From Thermocrispum agreste DSM 44070 (GTDB lineage: Bacteria > Actinomycetota > Actinomycetes > Mycobacteriales > Pseudonocardiaceae): a stretch of 64,000 nt of DNA. The translations under genes were made by a program, and so were the position numbers. Below, in pieces: positions 36,183 to 45,492 of the stretch (positions are counted from its first letter, which is position 1; the number at the start of each line of letters is the position of its first letter). The DNA lies in NCBI RefSeq assembly GCF_000427905.1, contig NZ_ATYX01000011.1, positions 1-64,000 on the forward strand, written 5' to 3'. Under the pieces are notes generated by a model. It was not told the origin of the DNA, did not search any database, and worked only from the letters and a program-made list of their open reading frames with translations.

Positions 36183-36905
36183 TCAGCCGTAGGTGTCCCT
36201 GGGCCCGCGCCCGGCGATGTATCTGCGGCCGTGCCGCCAATCCGGCCGGACCGGCCCGTTGATCCGGATCCGCTTGACCACCCCGGCGCCGACGCCCGCG
36301 GCGATCTTGCCGATGAGCTGGCCTTGCAGCAGCCGCAGCTGGGTGGCCCATGCCGTCGAGTCCGCCTGCACGGTCAGTTCGCCGTTGCGCAGCGACACCG
36401 GCCGGGCGTGTTCGGCGATCTCCGCGCCGACCAGGCTGGCCCATTCGCCGAACACCGTGCCGTTGGCCAGCCGGGACCGCCAGCCGCGCTCCCTGGTCAG
36501 CCGTTCCAGCACCCGGCCGAGCGGCTGGGGGTCGCGATCGTCGGGCCCCGGGCCGGACCATCTCCGGCGCCTGCTGCGCAGCTCGCGGGGGCTGACCCCG
36601 GGCGGCCGCCAGCCCGGCCGTTGCGCACCACGCCGCCCCGCGGCCTGCCGCGCCGCGTCCAGCGCCGCGAACGCCAGATCCCGGCCGGAAGCACCCGCGT
36701 TCTGTGGCTTGTTGCCTGTGGATAGTTCACCCCCGGCAGGGGGAGAAGGTCGCTCTCCGCGTTCGAAATTGGCCGACGAGGCGGGGCGAGACCTCGAGTT
36801 ATCCACACTATCCACAGTTTTATCCCCAGGCGGGTGACCCTGATTCTCCCCAGGTGTCACCCCGGGTAGCCCGGTCGGCCGAGCGTCGTGCGGCTCATGT
36901 TTCAC
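36183..36905 (-). CDS. dciA: DciA-family replicative helicase loader (DUF721)
   Basis: The 240-residue protein has a long, disordered, variable N-terminus and a C-terminal DUF721/KH-like domain. Recognisable segments are [20 protein letters not shown] and [19 protein letters not shown]. DciA is the bacterial operator of the DnaB helicase in lineages lacking DnaC/DnaI; M. tuberculosis Rv0004 is the homologue in the same slot. GTG 36905 (PVKHEP frame) is chosen because GGGAGG lies 6 nt upstream; this overlaps recF by 11 bp. Its N-terminal coding part contains DnaA boxes, and the start overlaps a parS-like site. Confidence 0.9.
   Translation of the reverse strand: MKHEPHDARPTGLPGVTPGENQGHPPGDKTVDSVDNSRSRPASSANFERGERPSPPAGGELSTGNKPQNAGASGRDLAFAALDAARQAAGRRGAQRPGWRPPGVSPRELRSRRRRWSGPGPDDRDPQPLGRVLERLTRERGWRSRLANGTVFGEWASLVGAEIAEHARPVSLRNGELTVQADSTAWATQLRLLQGQLIGKIAAGVGAGVVKRIRINGPVRPDWRHGRRYIAGRGPRDTYG
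36717..36828. promoter_or_regulatory. DnaA-box cluster inside dciA
   Basis: Four DnaA-box-like 9-mers lie in the disordered-coding part of dciA: TGTGGATAG (36717-36725), TTATCCACA (36799-36807, perfect), CTATCCACA (36808-36816) and TTATCCCCA (36820-36828). The last three are within 30 bp. Confidence 0.55.
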
Positions 36906-38076
36906 GGGAAACCTCCCCCTCGGCGACACGGAATCGGGTACCCGTCAGCTTGCTCGGCACGTCCTCGTCGACCGCTGCGGTGATCAGCACCTGCTCGGCC
37001 TGCGCGGCGACCTCGGCCAGCCGGGCACGCCGATCGCGGTCGAGCTCGGCGAAGACGTCGTCCAGCATCAGCACCGGTTCGCCCGCCTCCGCACGCAACA
37101 GTTCATAGGCGCCGAGCCGGAGTGCCAACGCCAGCGACCACGATTCGCCATGGCTGGCATAACCACGCGCCGGCGCTTCACCGAGCCGCAACTCGAGTTC
37201 GTCGCGGTGCGGGCCGACGGTGCTGACGCCCCGTTCCAAGTCGACGTCGCGCGCCCGCCCGAGCGCATCGAGCAGGACGTCGCGCAGCTGCGCGACTCCC
37301 GGTTCGTTGTCGGCCTCCCGGCCTTCCGGCATGCCGAATCCTTCCGGCAGCGCGTCACCGAGGCTCGATCGGTAGACGAGTGACGCTTCCCGGCCCACCG
37401 CCGCAGATCCCGCCACCGCGGAGTACGCGGCGACGGCGTGCGGGGTGAGCGCAGCGATCAGATCCAGCCGGCCGGCCAGAAGACGGGCTCCCGCATCCGC
37501 CAGCTGCGCGTCCCACACATCCAGCGTGCTGAGCGCGTACGGGTCTTCGCGTCCGCTCCTGCCGCGCTTACCCGCGGTCTTCAACAGGGCGTTGCGCTGC
37601 CGCAAGGCCTTGTCGTAGTCGGCTCGCACGCCGGCGAACCGCGGGGCACGCTGCACCAGCAGCTCGTCGAGGAACCGGCGCCGCTCGGCCGGGTCACCCT
37701 TGACCAGCGCCAGGTCCTCCGGCGCGAACAGCACCGTGCGCAAGATTCCCAGCACCGACCGCGGCGGGCCGGGCTGGCCGCGGTTGACCCGTGCCCGATT
37801 GGCCCGGCCTGCGTTGATCTCCAGTTCGACGGTCAGCTCACGGTCGCCGTTGACCACCGCGGCCCGCACGATCGCCCGGTCGCACCCCTGCCTGATCAGT
37901 GGAGCGTCGGTGGCCACCCGATGCGATCCGAGGGTGGCCAAATAGCCGACCGCCTCCAGCAGGTTGGTCTTGCCGCGCCCGTTGCGGCCGACCAGCACCG
38001 TGGCACCCGGGGTGAGCGCCAGGTCGGCGTGCTTCCACGACCGAAAGTCCTCGACCTGCAGGTGTCTGAGATACAT
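36895..38076 (-). CDS. recF: DNA replication and repair protein RecF
   Basis: The 393-residue SMC-like ATPase carries Walker A ([20 protein letters not shown]), the signature region and Walker B/D-loop ([20 protein letters not shown]). It loads RecA at single-strand gaps together with RecO/RecR. Start [14 protein letters not shown] is canonical. The C-terminal VSRET is encoded by a parS-like sequence, a feature often seen in origin-proximal actinobacterial genes. It lies 33 bp downstream of gnd and overlaps dciA. Confidence 0.97.
   Translation of the reverse strand: MYLRHLQVEDFRSWKHADLALTPGATVLVGRNGRGKTNLLEAVGYLATLGSHRVATDAPLIRQGCDRAIVRAAVVNGDRELTVELEINAGRANRARVNRGQPGPPRSVLGILRTVLFAPEDLALVKGDPAERRRFLDELLVQRAPRFAGVRADYDKALRQRNALLKTAGKRGRSGREDPYALSTLDVWDAQLADAGARLLAGRLDLIAALTPHAVAAYSAVAGSAAVGREASLVYRSSLGDALPEGFGMPEGREADNEPGVAQLRDVLLDALGRARDVDLERGVSTVGPHRDELELRLGEAPARGYASHGESWSLALALRLGAYELLRAEAGEPVLMLDDVFAELDRDRRARLAEVAAQAEQVLITAAVDEDVPSKLTGTRFRVAEGEVSRET
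36898..36913. promoter_or_regulatory. parS-like site at the recF-dciA junction
   Basis: TGTTTCACGGGAAACC matches the parS consensus at 14 of 16 positions; one mismatch is in the core (CACGGG for CACGTG). Confidence 0.65.
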
Positions 38077-38109
38077 CGGCTCAGCAGGCTCCGTGCCCCG
38101 CGCCCGGCG

Positions 38110-39000
38110 TCACTCCCCCGCTTTGCTGACGGCGTGCCCGCCGAACTGGTTGCGCAACGCCGCGACCGCCTTCATGGCGGGCGAATCGTCCTGCCGCGAG
38201 GCGAACCGGGCGAACAGCGCGGCCGAGATCACCGGTGCGGGCACCGCGTGGTTGATCGCCTCCTCGACCGTCCAGCGACCTTCGCCGGAGTCGTTGACGT
38301 ACCCCTTCAGCTGCGCCAGCTCCGGGTCCTCCTCCAGCGCCCTGACCAGCAGGTCGAGCAGCCACGATCGCACCACCGTGCCGCGTTTCCACGCCTTGAG
38401 CACCCCCGGCACGTCGGTGACCAGGTCGGCCGCGCGCAGCAGTTCGTAGCCCTCGGCGTAGGCCTGCATCAGGCCGTACTCGATGCCGTTGTGCACCATC
38501 TTGGCGAAGTGGCCCGCGCCGACGCCGCCGGCGTGCACGAACCCTTCCTCGCGCGGCCCCTCCGGGCGCAGCGCGTCGAAGATCGGCATCGCGCGCTCGA
38601 CGTCCTCGGGCAGGCCGCCGACCATCAGGGCGTAGCCGTTCTTCTCACCCCAGATGCCCCCGGAGACGCCCGCGTCGATGTAGCCGACGCCTCCTGCGGC
38701 CAGCTTCTCGGCGTGCGCCGCATCGTCGGTGAACCGGGAGTTGCCGCCCTCGATGACCAGGTCGCCCTCGTCCAGCAGATCAGCCAGCTCGGCGATCGTC
38801 TGGCGGGTGGCGTCCCCGGCGGGAACCATCACCCACACGAACCGCGGCCGGTCCAGCGACGCCACCAGGTCCGCCAGCGACGAGGTGTCCGACACCGACT
38901 GATCGCGGTCGTAGCCGATGACCTGATGCCCGGCGGCTTCCAGCCGCGCACGCATCCCGGAACCCATCTTGCCGAGGCCGATCATGCCCAGCTGCACCAT
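38110..39000 (-). CDS. gnd: 6-phosphogluconate dehydrogenase (decarboxylating), short type
   Basis: The 296-residue enzyme has an N-terminal NAD(P) fold (MIGLGKMGSGMRARL), the substrate motif DAGVSGGIWGEKNGYALMVGG, and the catalytic Lys region HFAKMVHNGIEYGLMQAYAEG. Length fits the short, often NAD-preferring YqeC/GndA class. It converts 6-phosphogluconate to ribulose-5-phosphate. Location between dnaN and recF is common in actinobacteria. Confidence 0.95.
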   Translation of the reverse strand: MVQLGMIGLGKMGSGMRARLEAAGHQVIGYDRDQSVSDTSSLADLVASLDRPRFVWVMVPAGDATRQTIAELADLLDEGDLVIEGGNSRFTDDAAHAEKLAAGGVGYIDAGVSGGIWGEKNGYALMVGGLPEDVERAMPIFDALRPEGPREEGFVHAGGVGAGHFAKMVHNGIEYGLMQAYAEGYELLRAADLVTDVPGVLKAWKRGTVVRSWLLDLLVRALEEDPELAQLKGYVNDSGEGRWTVEEAINHAVPAPVISAALFARFASRQDDSPAMKAVAALRNQFGGHAVSKAGE

Positions 39001-39059
39001 GTGAACCTCCGTTCGTGGCCGGTCAGCCCCGACCCTAGCCCGGCGGTGGCGGACGCCGG

Positions 39060-40193
39060 TCAGCCCGGCAGGCGAACCGGCATCAGCAGGTACAAGTACC
39101 CGGCGGCGACTTTGCCCTCGTCGTCCAGCGGCTTGATCAACGCCGGACGGTTCGGCGTGGTGAAGGTGAGCTCGGCCTGGTCGGTCGGCAGCGCGGTCAG
39201 GCCGTCGAGCAGGTAGTTCGGGTTGAACGCGATCACCACCGGCTCGCCTTCGTAGGTCACCGGCAGCTCTTCCTCGGCCGAGCCCTCGTCGTCCCCGCCC
39301 GCGGCGAGTCGCAACGACCCCTCGGTGAACTCCAGCCGCACCTGGGTGCCGCGCTCGGCGACCAGTGACACGCGCCGGATCGCCTCGGTGACCGCGGGCA
39401 CGTCCAGCACGGCACGCGAGGTGTACTGCGAAGGCAGCAGCTTGCGATACGGCGGGAACTCGGCGTCCAGCAGCCGGGTCGTGGTGTGCCGGTCCGGGCC
39501 GGACAGCCCGAGCATGCCCTCGCCGCTGGACAGCCCGAGTCGCACGGTCGAACCCGCTGCGCCGAGCGACCGGGCCGCGTCGGCCAGGTTCTTCGCAGGC
39601 ACCAGCACGGCCGCGCCGGTGACGCCGTCGGCCGGCTTCCAGGTGAACTCCTTCAGCGCCAGCCGGAACCGGTCGGTGGCGACCATGGTCAGCGTCTCGC
39701 CGGAGATCTCCAGCCGGATGCCGGTCAGCATCGGCAGCGTGTCGTCCTTGCCGGATGCGACCGCGACTTGCGCCACGGCCTCGCCGAACGCGTGCCCGTC
39801 GAGCTCGCCGACGAACTGTGGCTGGGCGGGCAGCTGCGGGTAGTCCTCCACCGGCATGGTGGGCAGGCTGAACCTGGCGTTGCCGCAGGTGATGCCGACC
39901 CGGGCGCCGTCGACGGTGATGTCCACCGGCTGGTCAGGCAGGGCTTTCGTGATGTCGGCCAGCAACCGGCCGGAGACCAGGACTTTCCCGCCCTCGGCGA
40001 TGGTGGCCGACACGCTCACCGTCGCCGAGACCTCGTAGTCGAAGCCGGAGACGGTCAACGCTCCGTCGCCGTCGTCGCCACCTGCGTCGAGCAGCACACC
40101 ACCAAGCACCGGGACGGACGGTCGAGTGGGCAGGCTCTTGGCTACCCAGGCAACGGCATCGGCGAGGTTGTCACGCTCGACGCGGATCTTCAT
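39060..40193 (-). CDS. dnaN: DNA polymerase III beta subunit (sliding clamp)
   Basis: The 377-residue protein has three repeated clamp domains, begins [19 protein letters not shown] and ends with the conserved [10 protein letters not shown]. It forms the ring that tethers polymerase III and other factors to DNA. AAAGGGTGACGC precedes the ATG. DnaA boxes lie about 180-425 bp upstream, placing oriC at its 5' side. The usual dnaA-dnaN neighbourhood is stretched by an inserted opposite-strand gene. Confidence 0.98.
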   Translation of the reverse strand: MKIRVERDNLADAVAWVAKSLPTRPSVPVLGGVLLDAGGDDGDGALTVSGFDYEVSATVSVSATIAEGGKVLVSGRLLADITKALPDQPVDITVDGARVGITCGNARFSLPTMPVEDYPQLPAQPQFVGELDGHAFGEAVAQVAVASGKDDTLPMLTGIRLEISGETLTMVATDRFRLALKEFTWKPADGVTGAAVLVPAKNLADAARSLGAAGSTVRLGLSSGEGMLGLSGPDRHTTTRLLDAEFPPYRKLLPSQYTSRAVLDVPAVTEAIRRVSLVAERGTQVRLEFTEGSLRLAAGGDDEGSAEEELPVTYEGEPVVIAFNPNYLLDGLTALPTDQAELTFTTPNRPALIKPLDDEGKVAAGYLYLLMPVRLPG

Positions 40194-40371
40194 GCGTCAC
40201 CCTTTCCCGACAGCCGAGATCGCTCGGCGCAGCGGACGTCGTGCACGACAGGTGGCTCCCCTGCGAACGGCGCACCTTCCGCGCGGACCTTCAACGGTAG
40301 AACGTCCCGCCCACCCCCGTCACCTCGGCCCCCAAGCTGGAGTTCGGCGAAAGTTCAGAGGTTGTCCACAG

Positions 40372-40618
40372 AAAAGCGCGAGCGCTGCCAATCTTGGGAT
40401 CTTTTCCCAATCGGAGAGAAATACCGTCGTAGTAGTAGGTGCTGTGGAAACTGTGGATAACTGACCATCACTGCACGTGAGAGGCCGTCACGGTCTGTGT
40501 ATAGTCCCGGGGATGGATCCGTGGACAACTGGGCGCCACCGTGGACAACTTCGGGTTGTTCGCAGCTGTCCACCGTCGATCCACCGGTTCTCCACAGTTA
40601 TCCACAGGGTTGTCCCCA
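40372..40618. promoter_or_regulatory. oriC: oriC core: cluster of DnaA boxes upstream of dnaN
   Basis: Boxes on both strands: TTGTCCACA (40372), TGTGGAAAC (40443), TGTGGATAA (40452, perfect), CGTGGACAA twice (40520 and 40540, 20 bp apart), TTCTCCACA (40588), TTATCCACA (40598, perfect) and TTGTCCCCA (40610). A more AT-rich segment with a small palindrome (TTGGGA/TCCCAA, 40394-40410) and ATACCGTCGTAGTAGTAGG (about 40430) lies between them and could be the unwinding element. This is the standard actinobacterial oriC position. The 1.07 kb from 40619 to 41684 has no supported gene, but has a lone GGTGGATAA at 41301 and tandem repeats. Confidence 0.85.
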
Positions 40619-41418
40619 GATGTGGGGTAGTTCGGTGGTGATGAGCCGAGTTCGCGGGCGTGGCCTGGGTGCCGATGGAAATCCCCCCAGGAGGTGAGGA
40701 GGACCACCCGGTGGCGTGTCGCCTTGCGCCGACCCGGCGGCGCACTTCGACGGGGAGGCTGCTTCGGGGGTGTCGGCTCTCGTCGATTGCGATCCGGTGC
40801 TGTCGGACGCTCTGTCGTGATCGGGCGCAGTCGCAGCGGTGGCACTTCGCGTCGACGACGACTGACGATGCGCGGGAGTCGGTGGCCCAGAGTGTCTCGG
40901 CGTGGCGGTCGTCCCGACGGCGAATGTGATCGGTGTCGGCACCCGAGTCCTGAGGGACGGGGCTGATCCGCGTTCGGACGTGGCGGGCGCCCCCGGGGAT
41001 GTTGGTGTCCCTAGCCCACCGATGTTCGTCGCGTGTGCCGCCTTGCCACGTGCGCATGCTCGCCGCGCTGAATGCCATCAAGCCGATCGAGCCAGGCGCA
41101 TCGGCCGCACTTCGCTTCGGCAGAAGTTCCACACGAGTTCTTCGGTTCGGTGGAAGTTCGGTGCCGGCGAAGTTCAGCAGGAGTCCGATCACGGTGGGGC
41201 GGCCGTCACTGGCTCATCGGGGCCTGGGGGTGGCCTGTCTGCGGAGGTCGGTGCCGTCCACGCACGCCCACCGTCTCGGCACTCGTGTCGTTGGCCGCTC
41301 GGTGGATAACGCCCGCCGGCGATCGACGAGTAACGCGCGCTGCCCCAGACGGCTGACGGTCGGTGGGGCCGGTGGCGACCGTTCACCCGGCTTCGTCACC
41401 GTCCGCTCGTTCGGCTGA

Positions 41419-41569
41419 TGCGTCCGGTCTCACGGGTTCGATGCGCCCCGGTTCTCGGGAGTGCGGTGCGCCTCCGGTCTCTTGGGAGTGCGGTACGCCC
41501 CCGTCTGTCGGGTGAGCAGTGCGCCCCGGTCTGTCGGCTGAGCGGTGTGCCCCTGGTCTCTCGGGAATG
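41419..41569. repeat. Degenerate tandem repeats, about 26 bp, in the dnaA-dnaN interval
   Basis: Five to six imperfect copies of a 25-27-bp unit such as TGCGCCCCGGTCTGTCGG plus GAGCGG run in tandem; individual units begin near 41442, 41467, 41494, 41520 and 41546. No protein-like frame covers them. Confidence 0.65.
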
Positions 41570-41649
41570 GGTGCGAGCGACGGTGACCGTGCGGATCGTC
41601 CAGGGCTCGGCTGCAGAAGCCGTGTGCCGGCGACATCCGACGTAACTGG

Positions 41650-41678
41650 TTAAAGAGGTGTAAGAAACCGAATATAGT
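41650..41678 (+). promoter_or_regulatory. Promoter of the CGNR gene, leaderless type
   Basis: -35-like TTAAAG (41650-41655), a 17-bp spacer and a near-consensus -10 TATAGT (41673-41678), which is 6 nt from the ATG at 41685. GTAACT (41642-41647) and AGTTAC (41679-41684) flank the promoter as an inverted repeat, a possible operator. It is one of the most AT-rich stretches of the window. Confidence 0.65.
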
Positions 41679-41684
41679 AGTTAC

Positions 41685-42308
41685 ATGAATCCAGGCGTCA
41701 GGATGGTCACCGGAGCGGATGGCCGGCGGTGGCTGTTCGATCCCGGCAGCTTGTGTCTCGAGTTGTTGCTGACCGGAGGCCCGGCTGGGTTCGCCGAGGG
41801 CGAATCGCTGCGGTCGCCCGCGGACTTCGTGCGCTGGCTGGCCGCGTCACGGCTGGCGCGCGTCTCGGCGATCGACCCTCGGGATGTGACCGTGCGGCCG
41901 TCCGAGCTGCGGCGGGTCAAGGAGCTGCGGGAGCTCGCATGGCGGGTGATGTCCACGCTCGCTCGACACGAGGCTCCGCGGCCGGAGCAGCTGGAGGCAA
42001 TCAACGATTACGCGCGTGAAGCGGTGCATCTGGAGGTCGATCCCCACACGCTCGAACTGCGCTGGGCGCCCATGAGCGGCCAGCAAGTGTTGGGGGCGAT
42101 TGCGCGCGACGCCATCGACGTCATTGGCGTCAGGGCGAGCCGGGTTCGCGAATGTCTGGGCGAGGATTGCTCGTTGCTGTTCTTGGACACGTCGCGTCCG
42201 GGCAATAGGCGGTGGTGCTCGATGCGACGCTGCGGAAACCGGCAGAAGGTCCGCGCGTTCCGCGAGCGGACGGGATCGCGTACGCGCCCTAGCGAAGGCT
42301 CGCGTTGA
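41685..42308 (+). CDS. CGNR zinc-finger (ABATE-domain) protein inside the origin region
   Basis: The 207-residue protein has the two parts of CGNR regulators: an N-terminal ABATE-like helical domain (SLCLELLLTGGPAGFAEGES, LRSPADFVRWLAAS) and a C-terminal zinc finger with VRECLGEDCSLLFLDTSRPG then RRWCSMRRCGNRQKVR (C-x4-C and C-x4-C, CGNR box). Such proteins are predicted transcription regulators. It lies on the opposite strand to dnaA and dnaN, between them, where most actinobacteria have only oriC. A near-consensus leaderless promoter precedes it and a 17-bp-arm palindrome follows it. Confidence 0.88.
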   Translation: MNPGVRMVTGADGRRWLFDPGSLCLELLLTGGPAGFAEGESLRSPADFVRWLAASRLARVSAIDPRDVTVRPSELRRVKELRELAWRVMSTLARHEAPRPEQLEAINDYAREAVHLEVDPHTLELRWAPMSGQQVLGAIARDAIDVIGVRASRVRECLGEDCSLLFLDTSRPGNRRWCSMRRCGNRQKVRAFRERTGSRTRPSEGSR

Positions 42309-42339
42309 CAACTGTGTAGACGCCGGCAACCGACCGGCG

Positions 42340-42391
42340 CGCACAGTATCTATATAAGGGTCACGTACAGCGCGTATATAGATACTGTGCG
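42340..42391. repeat. Perfect 17-bp inverted repeat, AT-rich, between the CGNR gene and dnaA
   Basis: CGCACAGTATCTATATA (42340-42356) and its exact complement (42375-42391) flank an 18-nt centre. Each arm holds ACAGTATCTATA, related to the direct repeats at 42421-42460. It lies 32 bp after the CGNR stop and about 155 bp after the dnaA stop, and could end both transcripts or be a binding site. Confidence 0.85.
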
Positions 42392-42420
42392 GAAGACGTC
42401 GCGTACCTCGCGAACGTGGC

Positions 42421-42460
42421 GACAGTACTGACAGTGCTTATAGGGGAGACAGTACTTATA
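42421..42460. repeat. Iteron-like direct repeats near the 3' end of dnaA
   Basis: GACAGT begins at 42421, 42430 and 42448 (steps of 9 and 18 bp). Two of the copies are longer: GACAGTGCTTATA (42430-42442) and GACAGTACTTATA (42448-42460). The motif ACAGT-N2-YTATA is shared with both arms of the nearby palindrome. No gene lies in 42309-42546. Confidence 0.75.
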
Positions 42461-42546
42461 CAGGCGCGTGTACGTGGCGTCTTGATCGGCGCGCAACACG
42501 GGGCAGCCGATGCTCGTGAAGTCCGAGATGCAAGCGAGGCCCGCGT

Positions 42547-44103
42547 CTACTGGCGGGCGCGCTGCTTGATACGGCTGGTCAGCTCCTGCACCTGGTCGTA
42601 GATGCGACGACGCTCGGCCATTTCCTTACGGATCTTCTTCTCCGCATACATGACCGTGGTGTGGTCGCGGCCACCGAAGGCCTGTCCGATCCGCGGCAGC
42701 GACATGTCGGTCAGTTCCCGGCACAGGTACATCGAGATCTGCCGCGCGGTGGCCAGCGCCTTGGTCTTTCCCGGGCCGCACAGGTCGTCGATGCTGACGT
42801 CGAAGTACTCGGCGGTGACCCCCATGATCGTGGCCGCGGTGATCTCCGGCGCCTGGGAATCCGGGATCAGGTCGCGGAGCACGATTTCCGCCAGGTTGAC
42901 GTCGACCGGCTGCTGGTTCAGCGACGCGAACGCGGTCACCCGGATCAGCGCGCCTTCCAGTTCCCGGATGTTGGCCTCGATGCGGGTGGCGATGAACTCG
43001 AGCACCTCGCCGGGGACGTCCAGCCGGTCCTGTGCGGCCTTCTTGCGCAGAATCGCGATCCGGGTTTCCAGCTCGGGCGGCTGGATGTCGGTGATCAGGC
43101 CCCACTCGAACCGGGTGCGCAACCGGTCCTCCAGCGTCTCCAGCCGCTTCGGCGGCCGGTCGGAGGAGACCACGATCTGCTTGTTGGCGTTGTGCAGGGT
43201 GTTGAAGGTGTGGAAGAACTCCTCCTGGGTTCCTTCCTTGCCTTCCAGGAACTGGATGTCGTCGACCAGCAGGATGTCGATGTCGCGGTACCGCCGCTGG
43301 AACGCGACCTTGCGGTCGTCACGCAGCGAGTTGATGAAGTCGTTGGTGAACTCCTCGGTGGAGACGTAGCGCACCCGCATCCCGGGGAACAACCGCTGGG
43401 CGTAGTGGCCTACCGCGTGCAACAGGTGCGTCTTGCCGAGCCCCGACTCCCCCCAGATGAACAGCGGGTTGTACGCGCGGGACGGGGCCTCGGCGACGGC
43501 GACCGCCGCAGCGTGCGCGAACCGGTTCGACGCCCCGATGACGAAGGTGTCGAACGTGTACTTCTCGTTCAGCTTCGTCTTGGACGTCTCCGGTTGCGCC
43601 GGGGCGGTGTAGGGCTGCCCGGCCACCGGACGGCCGGAGAACGACGGCCACATGTCGTGCACCGCCGCCAGCGCTTCGCCTTCTTCGTCGACTTCGGCGT
43701 TGTCCCCGTCGCCGACTTCCCCGTCGGCCGACGGTACCCCGATCGGTTCGGGGGCCGGGGGCCGGTAAGCTGATGCGCCGTTGCCGGGCGGCTGCGTCTC
43801 GGGCACCGACGGCACGGCGGAGGCCGCCTCGCCGGTTTCCATCGTGTCGACTTTCACCGCGAGCGAAACGGGCCCGCCGAGCCGGCGGGACAACGCGTCG
43901 GTGATCGGTTCGCGCAACACGCGTTCGATGGCGTCCTTGGCGAATTCGCTCGGTGCGGCGAGCAACGCGGTCCCGTCCAGCAGGCCGATCGGCCGGGTCA
44001 CCCGCATCCAGGCGCGCTGCTGAGGGGACAGCGTCCCGGCGGACAGTTCCCGAACGACCTGCTCCCACACGACGCCCAGGTTGACCTGGTGCTCCGACGA
44101 CAC
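42547..44103 (-). CDS. dnaA: Chromosomal replication initiator protein DnaA
   Basis: The protein is about 518 residues from the chosen GTG. It has domain I ([16 protein letters not shown]), a disordered acidic domain II, an AAA+ domain with Walker [20 protein letters not shown] and Walker [13 protein letters not shown], and the C-terminal DNA-binding signature [16 protein letters not shown]. It binds DnaA boxes and opens oriC. GTG 44103 (VSSEHQ) has GGGAG 8 nt upstream; ATG 44118 or 44136 are alternatives. Two DnaA boxes about 90-110 bp upstream suggest autoregulation. Confidence 0.97.
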   Translation of the reverse strand: MSSEHQVNLGVVWEQVVRELSAGTLSPQQRAWMRVTRPIGLLDGTALLAAPSEFAKDAIERVLREPITDALSRRLGGPVSLAVKVDTMETGEAASAVPSVPETQPPGNGASAYRPPAPEPIGVPSADGEVGDGDNAEVDEEGEALAAVHDMWPSFSGRPVAGQPYTAPAQPETSKTKLNEKYTFDTFVIGASNRFAHAAAVAVAEAPSRAYNPLFIWGESGLGKTHLLHAVGHYAQRLFPGMRVRYVSTEEFTNDFINSLRDDRKVAFQRRYRDIDILLVDDIQFLEGKEGTQEEFFHTFNTLHNANKQIVVSSDRPPKRLETLEDRLRTRFEWGLITDIQPPELETRIAILRKKAAQDRLDVPGEVLEFIATRIEANIRELEGALIRVTAFASLNQQPVDVNLAEIVLRDLIPDSQAPEITAATIMGVTAEYFDVSIDDLCGPGKTKALATARQISMYLCRELTDMSLPRIGQAFGGRDHTTVMYAEKKIRKEMAERRRIYDQVQELTSRIKQRARQ

Positions 44104-44193
44104 CTGTTCCGCTCCCATCCCCCGCCACGGCCGCATCGCGTGACCACGCTGCGGTCGGCTACGCTCTTCGCCGTGCTTCCACCCGGCGACCGG

Positions 44194-44214
44194 GTATCCA
44201 CACGGTTATCCACA
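44194..44214. promoter_or_regulatory. DnaA boxes in the dnaA upstream region
   Basis: GTATCCACA (44194-44202, one mismatch) and TTATCCACA (44206-44214, perfect) lie 91-111 bp before the dnaA start, suited to autorepression. Confidence 0.6.
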
Positions 44215-44238
44215 ACTGTGCACTAACGTACGACGGCC

Positions 44239-44273
44239 CGCGTCAGGCCGTGCCGCCGCCCCGGCCTGACGCG
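44239..44273. repeat. Inverted repeat in the dnaA-rpmH divergent region
   Basis: CGCGTCAGGCC (44239-44249) and GGCCTGACGCG (44263-44273) form an 11-bp stem with a 13-nt loop. The divergent region (44104-44593, 490 bp) holds this and the DnaA boxes; from 44330 to 44593 I see no gene, only the presumed rpmH leader. Confidence 0.6.
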
Positions 44274-44593
44274 TGCCCCGCTGACGCTGCCCGCGGGCGG
44301 CCCCCTGGTTGAGCGCTAGAAGGGGCACGCTAACAAGGCCGAGCCAGTGCCACAAGGTCCCGATAGGGGCAAGGATTTCATCCTATTCGGCGTGTCGCAG
44401 TTCGGCTGGCCGACGTTGCACCTGGAGCGGTTAAGTGGGGGCGGTTGGGTGAGGGGAGGAGGGCCTGCCGTACCCTCGTATGAGTCTCCCGTCGGCATCG
44501 GGCGGTGTTGGCATGCCCGGGTTACCGCCACAGAAGCGGTTCGCGTCGCCGGTTGGAGACAGCACAGACGACGACGATGCGGGAGAAACTGTC

Positions 44594-44737
44594 GTGGCCA
44601 AGGGTAAGCGTACCTTCCAGCCGAACAACCGTCGGCGCGCACGGAAGCACGGTTTCCGTCTGCGGATGCGCACGCGTGCGGGTCGGGCCATCATTTCCGC
44701 GCGCCGCCGCAAGGGCCGGGAGAGGCTGACGGCCTGA
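44594..44737 (+). CDS. rpmH: 50S ribosomal protein L34
   Basis: The 47-residue, highly basic protein (start GTG 44594, GGGAGAAA upstream) has the L34 sequence core [20 protein letters not shown] and ends GRERLTA. It is part of the large ribosomal subunit. It heads the rpmH-rnpA-yidD-yidC-jag-rsmG-parAB cluster, divergent from dnaA, as in nearly all bacteria. Confidence 0.97.
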   Translation: MAKGKRTFQPNNRRRARKHGFRLRMRTRAGRAIISARRRKGRERLTA

Positions 44738-44759
44738 CGGCCGCCGGCATGCCTCGACC

Positions 44760-45113
44760 GTGCTTCCCCGGTCGGCGCGGGTGCGCCGCAGCGCGGACTT
44801 CCAGATGATTCTGCGCCGCGGCGCCAAGGCCGGACGGCGGCGGCTCGTGGTGCACGCCGTGACGGGCCTGCCCGAGCAGCAGCCGCGGGCGGGGTTCGTG
44901 GTGAGCAAGGCGATCGGCAATTCGGTGGTCAGGCACCGGGTCGTTCGCCGGCTGCGGCATGTCGTCGCGGCGCGCTTGGGAACGTTGCCGCCGGGTTGCG
45001 CGTTGGTCGTGCGAGCACTGCCCCCAGCTTCCTCGGCCACGAGTGCCGAACTGGCGTCGGATTTCGACGCCGCGTTGCGCAAGCTTCGCCTGGTTCAGGG
45101 CGAGCGGAGATGA
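44760..45113 (+). CDS. rnpA: Ribonuclease P protein component
   Basis: The 117-residue basic protein has the RNase P signature [22 protein letters not shown] (key residues K, R and N within it) and the N-terminal [17 protein letters not shown]. It assists the RNase P RNA in maturing tRNA 5' ends. Start GTG at 44760. It overlaps yidD by 4 bp (ATGA). Confidence 0.96.
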   Translation: MLPRSARVRRSADFQMILRRGAKAGRRRLVVHAVTGLPEQQPRAGFVVSKAIGNSVVRHRVVRRLRHVVAARLGTLPPGCALVVRALPPASSATSAELASDFDAALRKLRLVQGERR

Positions 45114-45487
45114 CGGCGACCATGCAGGAATCGGATGTGGCGACCACCGAACGGTCGCCGTTGCCACGTCCGGGTCCGCTGGCGTTCGTTTTGTTGCTCC
45201 CGATCCACCTGTATCGCAAGACGATCGGTCCGCTCTTGCCGCCCAGCTGCCGCTTCTACCCCACGTGCAGTACGTATGCGGTGGAGGCGATCACCCGTCA
45301 TGGTGCGTTCGCCGGTTTGTACCTGACGGTGCGCCGGTTGTTGCGCTGCCACCCGTGGCATCCGGGCGGAATCGACGAAGTTCCTGAGCGGTTCCGGTGG
45401 CGGGCACCTCGACCTGACAGTGATAGGCACGGAGAGTCGGCCGGGCCCGGCCGGCGACTCCGCCGCTACAGCACACCCCAGGAGTAA
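45110..45487 (+). CDS. yidD: Membrane protein insertion efficiency factor YidD
   Basis: The 125-residue protein has the YidD core: [37 protein letters not shown] and [13 protein letters not shown]. YidD aids YidC-dependent membrane protein insertion. The ATG at 45110 overlaps the rnpA stop; ATG 45122 is an alternative. The extra basic C-terminal 30 residues are common in actinobacteria. Confidence 0.94.
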   Translation: MTATMQESDVATTERSPLPRPGPLAFVLLLPIHLYRKTIGPLLPPSCRFYPTCSTYAVEAITRHGAFAGLYLTVRRLLRCHPWHPGGIDEVPERFRWRAPRPDSDRHGESAGPGRRLRRYSTPQE

Positions 45488-45492
45488 CCGCA

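Noticed and set aside
40619-41641. Open frames of 60-135 codons in the dnaN-side origin interval
   Set aside because: Overlapping frames on both strands with Arg/Ser/Gly-rich translations, no ribosome site and tandem repeats inside; treated as non-coding.
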